Of a DNA stretch of 32,986 nt, positions 23,612 through 32,400 are shown one piece after another. Numbering within the stretch: the first letter of the stretch is position 1; every line of letters starts with the position of its first letter. The DNA is from Bacillus sp. MRMR6. Lineage in GTDB: Bacteria; Bacillota; Bacilli; Bacillales; Cytobacillaceae. Position numbers and translations under genes: made by a program. Under the pieces are notes generated by a model, which saw only the letters and a program-made list of their open reading frames with translations, had not been told where the DNA came from and made no database searches. The stretch lies in assembly GCF_001940785.1 (NCBI RefSeq), contig NZ_MSLS01000037.1, positions 14,388 to 47,373 of the forward strand, written 5' to 3'.

Positions 23612-23872
23612 TTATAACTTAATATCAACTTCTTTTGGGTAACAGCAAAATTTAAACTTCTTTTCTTTACCGCAGGGACATGGATCATATAATCTTTCCT
23701 TCATCTTTGCCTTTACAATTTTTTTTAGGTGGGAAATATCAACAAAAGGCTTCATTCGGATTATTGCTTGAATGCCATAGCTTTCGCATAATTTGGCAAC
23801 TTGTGCGGCTTGTAATTCTGTAACAACAGAACAGACTATCTGCTTTTCTTTTGGCAACTTATTATACTCCAT
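23612..23872 (-). CDS. Small SEC-C motif protein
   Basis: An 86-residue cytosolic protein with a C-terminal SEC-C zinc knuckle, YDPCPCGKEKKFKFCC. The N-terminal half (VVTELQAAQVAKLCESYGI, then IIRMKPFVD) has no family I recognise. ATG at 23872 follows AGGGAGG. Similar small SEC-C proteins occur widely in Bacillus with no known role. The knuckle may bind zinc or a partner protein such as ribosome- or SecB-like ones, but I infer no specific function. Monocistronic, with the bidirectional terminator behind it. Confidence 0.8.
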   Translation of the reverse strand: MEYNKLPKEKQIVCSVVTELQAAQVAKLCESYGIQAIIRMKPFVDISHLKKIVKAKMKERLYDPCPCGKEKKFKFCCYPKEVDIKL

Positions 23873-24106
23873 AAAAAGTCCTCCCTTTCGTTGTAGTACA
23901 CCATCCCCAATTTACTTTATTCGGTACCTCCTTCATTCATTCATTAATGGAAAATATATGCGATTGTCAAGACCTTGATTCTCAGCCAATGAGAAGTAAA
24001 ACAATTGTCAGAACCCTGTGTTTTTTCCTTCTTGATAAAGGTGATGGAACGTTTAAAGGGGCTATACATACAATGTATCAAATTATACATGAAATGAGGT
24101 GTGTGA

Positions 24107-24445
24107 ATGTACAGTTTGGATTGGATTGATTTATTTATAATCATTTTTGCATCCTTTCGAGTAACTCATTTAATTGTCTATGATAAAATTACTGCATTTA
24201 TCAGGCGACCATTTTTCTCTGTAAACATAGTAGAAAATAATTTCGGCCAATTAGAGGAGAATGTGGAAATCAAGGGGACAGGGATACGTTATTTCATCGG
24301 TTCTCTTTTAAGCTGTTTTTGGTGTGTAGGATTTTGGTCCTCTTTGACTGTAGTAATTGTTTATCTATATTTTCCGGTAACTTTTCCACTTTTTCTTGTT
24401 CTAGCCGTCGCAGGAGCTGCTGCCGTAATAGAATCAAAAATTTAG
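24107..24445 (+). CDS. DUF1360 membrane protein (YngL-like)
   Basis: A 112-residue protein of the DUF1360 type. It has the N-terminal FASFRVTHLIVYDKITAFIR segment, the typical SLLSCFWCVGFWSS motif and a hydrophobic C-terminal stretch (VTFPLFLVLAVAGAAAVI). I count about three membrane segments. B. subtilis YngL is a member; the molecular role is not established. Start ATG follows GAGGTG. Single gene. The downstream stretch to 24713 holds only a weak stem (24494-24520) and no further gene. Confidence 0.75.
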   Translation: MYSLDWIDLFIIIFASFRVTHLIVYDKITAFIRRPFFSVNIVENNFGQLEENVEIKGTGIRYFIGSLLSCFWCVGFWSSLTVVIVYLYFPVTFPLFLVLAVAGAAAVIESKI

Positions 24446-24713
24446 CTTGTAGGTACTCGCCTTTCCACATTTTTAAAAGTTATTCCCAAAAAAAAGAAAG
24501 TAGGAGAAGACCACTTTCTTAAAAGAATTTTTCATGGATTAATACATGATACTCAAAGTCTAGTATTTGAATGTAGTAAACCTGTCCTAATGGCGAAAAT
24601 TAAATCTTTCAGGATAATGAAAAAAAAAGACTTTAAACGAATAAAGGTTAATGTCTTAAACTATTTCAATTAGCCAGCAAGGGTTGGGAAGAAAAAGGAG
24701 GTAAATTATTTTT

Positions 24714-25631
24714 ATGAAGGTGTTCGTCACTGGAGGCGCTGGTTTTATTGGTTCTCATTTGGTTGATGAGCTTATTAAAAGAGGATTTAAAGTTCATGTA
24801 CTCGATAACCTAATAACGGGAAGGTTGGAAAATGTCCATCCTTCTGCCAACATTCATGTAGAGGATATTCGCGGTACAAAGGCTAAGCAGATAATTATCA
24901 AGGAAAAGCCGGATATAGTATTCCATTTAGCCGCCCAGGCGGATGTTGGAAAATCTATCAGTGAACCAAATTATGATGCGGGTGTCAATATTAATGGAAC
25001 AATTAATATTTTGGAAGCTTGTCATGAAGCTCGGGTAAAGAAAATCATCTTTGCGTCGACATCAGCAGTTTATGGAGATTTGGAGACTGATTTATTATCG
25101 GAAACCGATTTGACTGTACCCATTTCGTATTATGGAGTATCAAAATTAAGTGCGGAATCCTATATCCGTTTATTTTCTCAACTGTATAAACTTCCATTTA
25201 CTATTCTCCGATATGGAAACGTATATGGTCCAAGGCAATTACCAAAGGGAGAAGGAGGGGTTATAGCAGTTTTTCTTAATCGCATAATGAGGAATGAGAT
25301 GTTGTTGGTACATGGGGATGGTGAACAAACCAGGGACTTTATTTATGTAAAGGACATTGTTTTAGCCAATGTCGCCGCAATCAAACGTGGAAACCATCAA
25401 ATTTATAATATCAGCACCTCAAAGACAACGTCCATTAACCAATTAATCGGCTTCTTAAGAATAATACACGGTTCCTCTATTGGCTACGTTTTTGTTGATG
25501 GTAAAAACGGTGATATTAAACATAGCTGTCTTAATAATCAAAACGCTTTGCAGTCGCTTGAGTGGCATCCTACTTTTGATATTCTTAAAGGTTTAGAGGA
25601 CACTTATGCTTATGTACGTGCAGATGGATAG
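24714..25631 (+). CDS. UDP-glucose 4-epimerase-type SDR
   Basis: A 305-residue extended SDR of the GalE-type epimerase group. It begins MKVFVTGGAGFIGSHL (glycine motif at 7-13), has LAAQADVGKSI near 72-82, STSAVYG at 115-121, YYGVSKLSAE with Tyr140 and Lys144, and RYGNVYGPRQ. Expected to interconvert UDP-Glc/UDP-Gal or the GlcNAc/GalNAc or uronic acid pair. It is not the classical housekeeping GalE, which is longer (about 330-340). ATG preceded by AAGGAGG. Probably another donor-supplying enzyme for the surface glycan. Confidence 0.88.
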   Translation: MKVFVTGGAGFIGSHLVDELIKRGFKVHVLDNLITGRLENVHPSANIHVEDIRGTKAKQIIIKEKPDIVFHLAAQADVGKSISEPNYDAGVNINGTINILEACHEARVKKIIFASTSAVYGDLETDLLSETDLTVPISYYGVSKLSAESYIRLFSQLYKLPFTILRYGNVYGPRQLPKGEGGVIAVFLNRIMRNEMLLVHGDGEQTRDFIYVKDIVLANVAAIKRGNHQIYNISTSKTTSINQLIGFLRIIHGSSIGYVFVDGKNGDIKHSCLNNQNALQSLEWHPTFDILKGLEDTYAYVRADG

Positions 25632-25977
25632 TCTTAATCAAAAATTCCACTATATTCCTTTTATAAAGGATAAGGGATAGGAAGTGTAGTGATTGCCAGA
25701 ACCTAATGATAATAACCATCAATTGTTGACATTTTTCTTTATTAGCAATTATCTTGGTGAAAATTTGATTCTATTTATAGAAGAATATATCTATATATTA
25801 ATCATTATATTGTATATTTATCTCGTATAAATATTTGAGACTCCTCTATTTAAAATTCCTCAAACATTGTGGGCATGTAAAATGTACAAGCTGGTAACCT
25901 CTACCAAAATTAACAAATCGCCGAGCAAATTACGGTAACTTCTACCAATTTATAGAAGTAAAGGAAGGTGTTCGTAA
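25632..25977. other. Intergenic region upstream of the PAPS synthetase
   Basis: No gene seen. It carries two GGTA-N5-TACC palindromes (25893-25905 and 25934-25946) just upstream of the start codon, a TTGACA at 25726-25731 with only a weak -10 partner, and AT-rich DNA. No riboswitch (S-box or T-box) features were recognised. Confidence 0.5.
25893..25946. promoter_or_regulatory. Paired palindromes GGTA-N5-TACC
   Basis: GGTAACCTCTACC at 25893-25905 and GGTAACTTCTACC at 25934-25946 differ at one base and are 41 bp apart, about four helical turns. Likely a regulator's twin operators or a repeat for expression control of the sulfurylase-kinase gene. No known regulator matched. Confidence 0.4.
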
Positions 25978-27738
25978 ATGAGTCAGAGTATTCCTCATGG
26001 GGGATCATTGATTAATTTATTTGAACCGGATTTTGACTATAAATCCCTAAAAAGTGAAATAGAACTAGATAACATGGCATTAAGTGATCTTGAACTTATT
26101 GCTATTGGGGCTTATAGTCCATTAAAAGGTTTTTTAAAAAAAGAAGATTATGATTCCGTTGTAGAGAATATGCAGCTTTTGGATGGTACTGTTTGGAGTA
26201 TTCCGATTACACTCCCAGTTAATGAGAAGCAAGCGGAAGATTTAACTGTGGGCAAGTGGATAAAGCTAGTAAAAGAGGGGGGCGTGTATGGTGTCTTAAA
26301 ATTAGAACAATTGTATACACCCAATAAGCAGATAGAGGCAATGAACGTTTATAAAACAAACGATCTACTGCATCCAGGAGTCAAAAAATTATATGAACGG
26401 CCCAATATTTATGCAGCTGGAGAAATCAGATTAGTAAAAAAAAATGAAAAAGGGGAATTTGCTTCGTTCCATATCGATCCATCTGAGACAAGAAGTAAAT
26501 TTAAAGAGCTAGGATGGAATACGGTGGTGGGATTCCAAACAAGGAATCCTATTCATCGTGCCCATGAATATATACAAAAAACAGCACTTGAAGTTGTAGA
26601 TGGACTTTTTTTACATCCACTAGTTGGTGAGACAAAGCTTGATGATATACCAGCAGAAATTCGGATGGAAAGTTATCAGGTCTTGTTAAATCATTATTAT
26701 CCAAAAGACAGGGTTTTCTTATCTGTTTTTCCTGCGGCAATGCGTTATGCTGGTCCGCGCGAGGCTGTATTCCATGCTATCGTTCGCAAAAATTATGGGT
26801 GTACACATTTTATTGTTGGGCGTGATCATGCAGGAGTAGGTAACTATTACAACACCTATGAAGCTCAAGAAATCTTCAAGAACTTCACTAGCGAGGAACT
26901 TGGAATCAACATTCTGTTCTTTGAACATAGTTTTTATTGCTTAAAGTGTGAAGGAATGGCTTCTACCAAAACATGTCCACATGACAAACACAATCATTTA
27001 GTTCTTTCTGGAACAAAAGTAAGGAAATTAATAAGTAACGGTATATACCCTCCCAGCACCTTTAGCCGTAAAGAGGTGGTTGATGTACTAATAAAAGGTT
27101 TACGGAAGCAAACGGAACTTTTGCCTATGGAAGGAAAAAAGATCCAGGCAACGAACATAACATGGCATGAATCTAGTATTACAAAAAAAGATCGGAGAGA
27201 ACAAAATGGTCATAAAAGCTTTATCGTTTGGTTTACGGGATTATCCGGCTCGGGAAAGTCCACACTCGCCAAGGAAATAGCTAAAAGGTTATTTGATCGT
27301 AAAATTAGGAATTATGTATTAGATGGGGATAATATTCGTTTCGGTCTGAATAAAGATTTAGGTTTTTCAAAAGAAGACAGACAGGAAAATATTCGGCGTA
27401 TCGGTGAAGTTTCAAATTTATTCGTAGATAGTGGTCAGGTTGTCCTTGCAGCCTCTATTTCTCCGTTTCAAAAAGATCGAGATCAAGTACGTCAATTAGT
27501 TGAAAAAAATGAATTTATAGAGGTTTTTGTTAAATGTCCATTGGATGTTTGCGAGAAACGGGATCCAAAAGGTCTTTACCAAAAACTAAGAGAGGGAAAG
27601 ATAAAAGAGTTTTCGGGTGTAGATTCTGTTTATGAAGAACCGGTTAATCCGGAATTGATCATCGATACAAGCAGGTATTCGTTTGAAGAATGTGTAGCGC
27701 AAGTAATCAAGTATTTAGAGGAAAAACAATTGATATAA
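25978..27738 (+). CDS. sat/cysC: Bifunctional ATP sulfurylase / APS kinase (PAPS synthetase)
   Basis: A 586-residue fusion that would make PAPS from sulfate in two steps. Residues 1-390 are ATP sulfurylase, with [10 protein letters not shown] (187-196), GRDHAGVG (281-288) and a zinc-type site [16 protein letters not shown] (C321, C324, C333). Residues 412-586 are APS kinase, with P-loop GLSGSGKST (421-429), DGDNIR (449-454) and [13 protein letters not shown]. The P-loop is intact, so the kinase part should be active. In B. subtilis sat and cysC are separate genes inside a cysteine biosynthesis operon; here they are one gene, with no cysH/cysI nearby. That points to sulfate activation for sulfotransferases rather than for assimilation. 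Clear start with GGAAGG upstream of the ATG. Confidence 0.95.
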   Translation: MSQSIPHGGSLINLFEPDFDYKSLKSEIELDNMALSDLELIAIGAYSPLKGFLKKEDYDSVVENMQLLDGTVWSIPITLPVNEKQAEDLTVGKWIKLVKEGGVYGVLKLEQLYTPNKQIEAMNVYKTNDLLHPGVKKLYERPNIYAAGEIRLVKKNEKGEFASFHIDPSETRSKFKELGWNTVVGFQTRNPIHRAHEYIQKTALEVVDGLFLHPLVGETKLDDIPAEIRMESYQVLLNHYYPKDRVFLSVFPAAMRYAGPREAVFHAIVRKNYGCTHFIVGRDHAGVGNYYNTYEAQEIFKNFTSEELGINILFFEHSFYCLKCEGMASTKTCPHDKHNHLVLSGTKVRKLISNGIYPPSTFSRKEVVDVLIKGLRKQTELLPMEGKKIQATNITWHESSITKKDRREQNGHKSFIVWFTGLSGSGKSTLAKEIAKRLFDRKIRNYVLDGDNIRFGLNKDLGFSKEDRQENIRRIGEVSNLFVDSGQVVLAASISPFQKDRDQVRQLVEKNEFIEVFVKCPLDVCEKRDPKGLYQKLREGKIKEFSGVDSVYEEPVNPELIIDTSRYSFEECVAQVIKYLEEKQLI

Positions 27739-27797
27739 ACACACTTAAATTTTTGGGGTTTAATGAGAAGATTCTTTTTTAATTGATACCAAAATAG

Positions 27798-27837
27798 CAT
27801 TCCCCTACCTAAAATGGAAATTTTGAGTAGGAGAATG
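27798..27837. terminator. Imperfect hairpin between convergent genes
   Basis: An 18-bp inverted repeat with three mismatches, CATTCCCCTACC facing GTAGGAGAATG. It lies between the sulfurylase-kinase gene and cwlC, and could stop both transcripts. No long T-run. Confidence 0.5.
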
Positions 27838-27892
27838 TTGAATCTTGCTCTTCTACCCAAGCATATAAGATAAATTGGCTAGGGTAAGTGAA

Positions 27893-28654
27893 TTATTCTA
27901 TAAACACTATGGCATCAAATCCTGCATTCTTTGCTTTAGCTGCTAGAGATTCTGCATTTTCTTTTGATTTGAAAGCGCCAATCTGGACTTTGTATAGACC
28001 ATCTCTTAATAAAACAACGGCATCGAAACCTTTGGCCATTGCCTCTGCTGTAAGGTTTTCTGCATTAGATTTAATACGAAAGGCACCTATTTGCACCTTA
28101 TATAGAACATTTGGTTTTCTCGTTAAGTTAAATGCCCTTGCTAATCCATTTGCGTGCCCTCTGGCAATAATTGCTAAGAAACTTGGTGATTTTAATTTAT
28201 TTGCGTCATTGGTATTATCTATAAACCCATTTTCCGTTAACAAAGCTGGCATCAATGTTTCCCGTAAAACATGGAAGTTAGCTGATTTTTTACCACGATT
28301 AGCAAAATCTACTACCTTTAGAATCTCATCGTGAAAGATATCCTGGTATGTGGTTGTAGGGGAGCCAACTCCTGGATAAATATAGCTTTCAAAACCTGTA
28401 CCACCACCTGCATTGATATGGATGGAAAGATAATAGTCTGCTCGCCAATTGTTTGCGGCATTTGTTCTTTCGCTTAAGCTTACAGTCTGATCGCTTGTCC
28501 TACTTAATAGGACTGATGCACCTTCAAATTCATTTAGTAATATATCTCTTAAAGTTATCGCTATTTGTAAAGTAAGATTTTTTTCTTGTAGACCATTCCC
28601 CAAAGCTCCAGGGTCTGTACCGCCATGTCCGGGGTCAATAAAGAGTTTAACCAT
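27893..28654 (-). CDS. cwlC: N-acetylmuramoyl-L-alanine amidase CwlC
   Basis: A 253-residue zinc amidase that cuts the N-acetylmuramoyl-L-alanine bond of peptidoglycan. It matches the sequence I know for B. subtilis CwlC over its whole length (255 residues there). Amidase_3 domain at about 1-178, with FIDPGHGGTDPG (His10), Glu24 in LQEKN, LSIHINAGG (His79) and TENGFID (Glu141). Two C-terminal SPOR-like repeats, both with YKVQIGAF, span about 184-219 and 220-253. CwlC is a mother-cell autolysin made under sigma-K and helps release the spore. ATG with GGAGGTGATG upstream. I did not find a good sigma-K match upstream. Confidence 0.95.
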   Translation of the reverse strand: MVKLFIDPGHGGTDPGALGNGLQEKNLTLQIAITLRDILLNEFEGASVLLSRTSDQTVSLSERTNAANNWRADYYLSIHINAGGGTGFESYIYPGVGSPTTTYQDIFHDEILKVVDFANRGKKSANFHVLRETLMPALLTENGFIDNTNDANKLKSPSFLAIIARGHANGLARAFNLTRKPNVLYKVQIGAFRIKSNAENLTAEAMAKGFDAVVLLRDGLYKVQIGAFKSKENAESLAAKAKNAGFDAIVFIE

Positions 28655-28950
28655 TTTAATTCATCACCTCCATTAATAACATATTAAATAGGTACTGAAA
28701 TGCTTGGACTAATAACAACAATTAAAGATAAAATTTTCCTCAAATAGCAATATCATATTACTACCCAATTAGCAGATGCCAATTCTTTAATAAATACCGC
28801 GGTTACGTTCACTGCAGGTTACCTCGGAACAATGGCGTGGTAGATTACCTTGTGGTTTCATTTGTAATCGAGCTAGGAGCAGATATTTTAACGAGTGATT
28901 TATCAGTACTTCAGGTACATCAAGATACTAGAATAACAGATGCCAGCAAA

Positions 28951-29014
28951 CTTCAAAACTGCTTGAGACCTGCGTGCCAGGTCTGGTGGGTTCGATTACC
29001 ACACAGTCCCGCCA
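28951..29014 (+). pseudogene. 3' half of a tRNA-Sec-like gene
   Basis: From 5' to 3': CTTCAAA (28951-28957), as an anticodon loop with TCA in the middle; a long variable arm AGACCTG/CAGGTCT (28966-28984); T-stem GTGGG and ACCAC around TTCGATT (28986-29002); an 8-nt acceptor strand ACAGTCCC, discriminator G and CCA (29003-29014). The long variable arm, 8-nt acceptor and G73 suit tRNA-Sec. Upstream, no 5' half or GGGACTGT partner exists, and the base that should be C61 of the T-stem is A. So it is a truncated remnant, perhaps left by integration. Confidence 0.55.
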
Positions 29015-29056
29015 ATTAAATAATATCAAGGTTTCTAGCGAATACCTTACATACAT

Positions 29057-29084
29057 AGACCTAGGGGGGCACCTGGTCTTTTTT
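29057..29084 (+). terminator. Intrinsic terminator downstream of the tRNA-like remnant
   Basis: AGACC-T-AGG pairs with CCTGGTCT around a six-base loop, followed by TTTTTT. Placed about 45 bases after the CCA end, as expected for a tRNA transcript. Confidence 0.7.
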
Positions 29085-29408
29085 GTTTCTCATTTTTGAG
29101 AATCGGATTAAAATATGCAGTCGCACATAGGCATGAGGAAAAATTGAGTTAATGGGATTGACTTGGGATAATGTGAGATCGTGGATATATTCATTTTACT
29201 TTGACTCTAGATAATAACTCACTTATAAATTACTAATAAGCTACTCAAACCAATGGGCAGCTTTTTCCATGTTAAATAATACGGGGCAAACCTTGTCGTT
29301 GTAATCAAGAACTAAAGAAGGAGCAAAGATTTCCTAGGGTATCTGATCATCATGATGAATTAACCACAAATTCCGCGGCTTGCTTTTCTAGCTGTTTATA
29401 CGCATCGA

Positions 29409-29429
29409 AGGGCGGCATCGCGCCGCCCT
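29409..29429 (-). terminator. GC-rich hairpin after the lyase gene
   Basis: AGGGCGGC and GCCGCCCT around a five-base loop, about 35 bases past the lyase stop codon. Little T-run on the minus strand. Its GC content matches the lyase gene rather than the surrounding DNA. Confidence 0.55.
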
Positions 29430-29463
29430 CCGATTGCTTTTGATTTGTTGTACTGTCTCTTGG

Positions 29464-32400
29464 TTACTTGATGATGTAGCACTCGCGGATCTGGGTGCTG
29501 CCCTTGGTGTCTACATAGACTTCGTACGGTCCGACCATATAGGTGCCGGCAGCGTTGTTGTTGATGCTGTAGCTTTTAGTGTAATATGTCGGGGTCCCGT
29601 CGAGATCATTTTCGGTGACCTTGATCGTCAGCCCGTTCAGGTTGCCTTTGAGCTTTTCGACCGAAGCCTTGACGGAGGCCGTCTTGGTCGTGACATCCAG
29701 CGGGAGGGACTCCACGCCAGTGTTCATGTCGTCGCTCGGGATCACGGTGTAGCTGTACTTTGTACCTTGCTCGAGTCCCTTGTCAAGATAGCTCGTACCG
29801 GTGAATTCACCAATCTTCACTCCGTCTCTATACAGGGTAAAGTCAGTAGCGCCGGAGACTTGGGACCATTCGATGTTGATCGCGTTCGCCGTCACGCTCA
29901 GGACACTCATCTGGCTCTGGGCATTGGGGGCCATCGTCGGAACAGCGATGTCGGTCCTCATGGAAGGCAGCTCAGCCTCGTCGCCCAGATAGAAGCTAGC
30001 GAATCCTACCTGATCGTAGCCGGTGTTCTTATTCGCCACGCCGTTGCGGTACATCGGATCGTGCATCAGTGTGCGGATGCCGTACTCGGTCGGCGACAAG
30101 GTCGTGACGATAGCAAGACGGTTATTGCTGGCACGGAGAATGAGCTCCTCGCGCCAGTCTCCAAACATGTCGGCCTTGAGTGTCGGTGTGCTCTTACTGC
30201 CTGTCGACGTAAAGCCTGTCGTGAGATATCGGGAGTAAGCGAAGGTCAGGTCGTCGACCGTGCTGATGTTTGAGCCGCTGACGGCCATGGCCGTCAGGCC
30301 GCCACCGAACCAGATAGCATACTGGCCGCTTCCCAGGTTATTTCCACCGTTCAGGAGCTCGCCGGTAATCATGCTCCTCGCACCGTTATCCGAATGTCCC
30401 TGTACACCTGGCCAGCGGTTAGAGAAGTTTCCGGCCACCGCACCCTCGTTGTCTCTACCTGAGTATACGCCGTAGATGAGCGAGTTTTCATAGATGATCT
30501 CGCCTTGCTCGTTCAGCCGCTTGCCCTTCAGCGGGTCGTGGGCCTCTACACCAGGAATCCAGCCGTAGTGCCTGCCGTTGCGGATGTCGTCCAGTAAGTG
30601 CTCCTCGCTTCCGGACCACATGCGAATGTTGTTATCCTTGTTGACCGGGAGCAGAGCGCTGCGGTCGCCGTGACGGAGTGGAGCCCACACGTTCAGCGGG
30701 TTGTTTCGCACTGCGTCGGTGGCGAACTCAAATTCGTTAGCAACCGGAGGGATGCTGTTCTGCCCTTCGATTGTAGGCATGATGTCGCCGTTAAGTACCT
30801 TAGGCAGAATCATAGTCTTATCTGCGTTCAGGCCGAGGACCATGGCTTTCATCACAATCTCATCACGGCCATCGCCGTCGAGGTCAGCCGAATCAGTAAA
30901 ATGGTTACCGCGATTCCTGTAGTCATAGGCAGTCCCGCCCAGGGCCCAGTACTGCGGATCGTCCGAGTCGAAGCTAGCCTGGAGGTTAACTTTGCCGTCC
31001 ACAATATTGAAGGCTGCAAAGGTTGTCCTTGCGTAGTAGCCACGCTGAGAAACAGCGTAGTTATTAACAGCGTCAAGGGCGGCCACGACGCCAAGGTAGC
31101 GGTTGGCACGGTTGCCCTGTGCGTCGCCCCACACAGCTTCTTTCCACGGATTCTCAAGCCAGTAGGCTTCTTTCTGAGCCATAATCTGCGCTTTATAATC
31201 GCTTGAGGAACTTCCAGCGCCTGGGCCTGGGAAGGCTAGATAAGAGTAATTGCCGCGCTGAGTCGCCGGCGTCATGGCCCAGTTCTCTCCGTCCACGCTG
31301 CCCTCGTAAGGGAATGGATATTTAGCGCTGTCTACGAGCACGCCCTTGCCTGCGTCGTTATCCCACTTAAAAGCCGAGAAAAACTCGAGATCGTCTTTAG
31401 CAGGGCCGATTGGGCCGACGTGGTATGTTTTGATCCATCGTTTGACATCCGGATTATTAACTCCATCGTTACCGCCTCCGGCTACCGGGCTGCGGTAGGA
31501 GATGGTAAAGCTATTAAGAAGTGCCCAATAGGTGTCGAGAGCCTGTTCGTTGCCGGTGACAAAGTATTCCTTGAACTTGTCCGTGGTGGCGTTCAAGCCA
31601 TCCTCGCCGCCAACGACGGTGTTAAGGGTGTCTGGATAGATAACGGACTGCGATTCTTCGTCCCAGTTGCCGATACGGGTGCCGATTCCGGTCTTGAGCA
31701 TGAGCTCGGCCTTGCCGTCATTGTCAAAGTCTTGTGCAAACAGGGTGTTCTCGTGGTCGTTGCTCGATTTTACATTATAGCCCATGTCTACACGGAACAG
31801 CAGGGTGCCGTCCAACTTGTACACGTCAATGTACTCGGGAGCGGTTGTGGTGCTCCTTCCATTAAATATCGGTTCTGAATACATGGGGTCTGTCTGGGTG
31901 CTGCGCCACTTAACGACAATCTCATATTCGCCGTCGCCGTCAAAATCGCCCACCGTCATGTCGTGGGTGGCGTAGGTGCTACTTTGCGATGTATGTATCG
32001 CACCTGTGCTGGTTTTCGCGTATGGGAGCTTGGTACCGGAATCTAGTTCCTCTACGTATTTTATGAACTTGGCTTCCAGCTCAGCATATAGGTCATTGCT
32101 GATGATGCCATCGGCGCCGAGGGAATTGGACGGCTGCCAGGTTTCGTGGTTGTACTCATTAAGTTTGTCGATCCATCCGCTCAGATCTGTATTGCTGACC
32201 GGGGTCTTGTTGTCATGGGGCTCGCGGAAATCCCTGAGCAAATCCATGTCGACGATGTACCAGTGCTCGCCGCTCGAACCAGGAATAACCATATTAGCTG
32301 TGTTCAGATTGGTGTCCGGGCCGAACCTGTGGCCGCGGTAAGTGAAGTGTGCAAGCGGCACTGGTTCCGGAGCCGGCTTCATCGGGATATATTGCACGGC

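Larger units (their letters stand above)
28655..29463. other. Intergenic stretch with a tRNA-like 3' half
   Basis: No protein gene is supported. The stretch holds a tRNA-like 3' half (28951-29014), a good terminator (29057-29084) and a strong GC hairpin (29409-29429) near the end of the lyase gene. A 60-codon plus-strand frame from 28837 runs through the tRNA-like part and is discounted. The rest is AT-rich and featureless. Confidence 0.55.

Noticed and set aside
28837..29019. A 60-codon plus-strand frame
   Set aside because: Its end runs through the tRNA-like 3' half, which better explains the sequence; it has no ribosome binding site.
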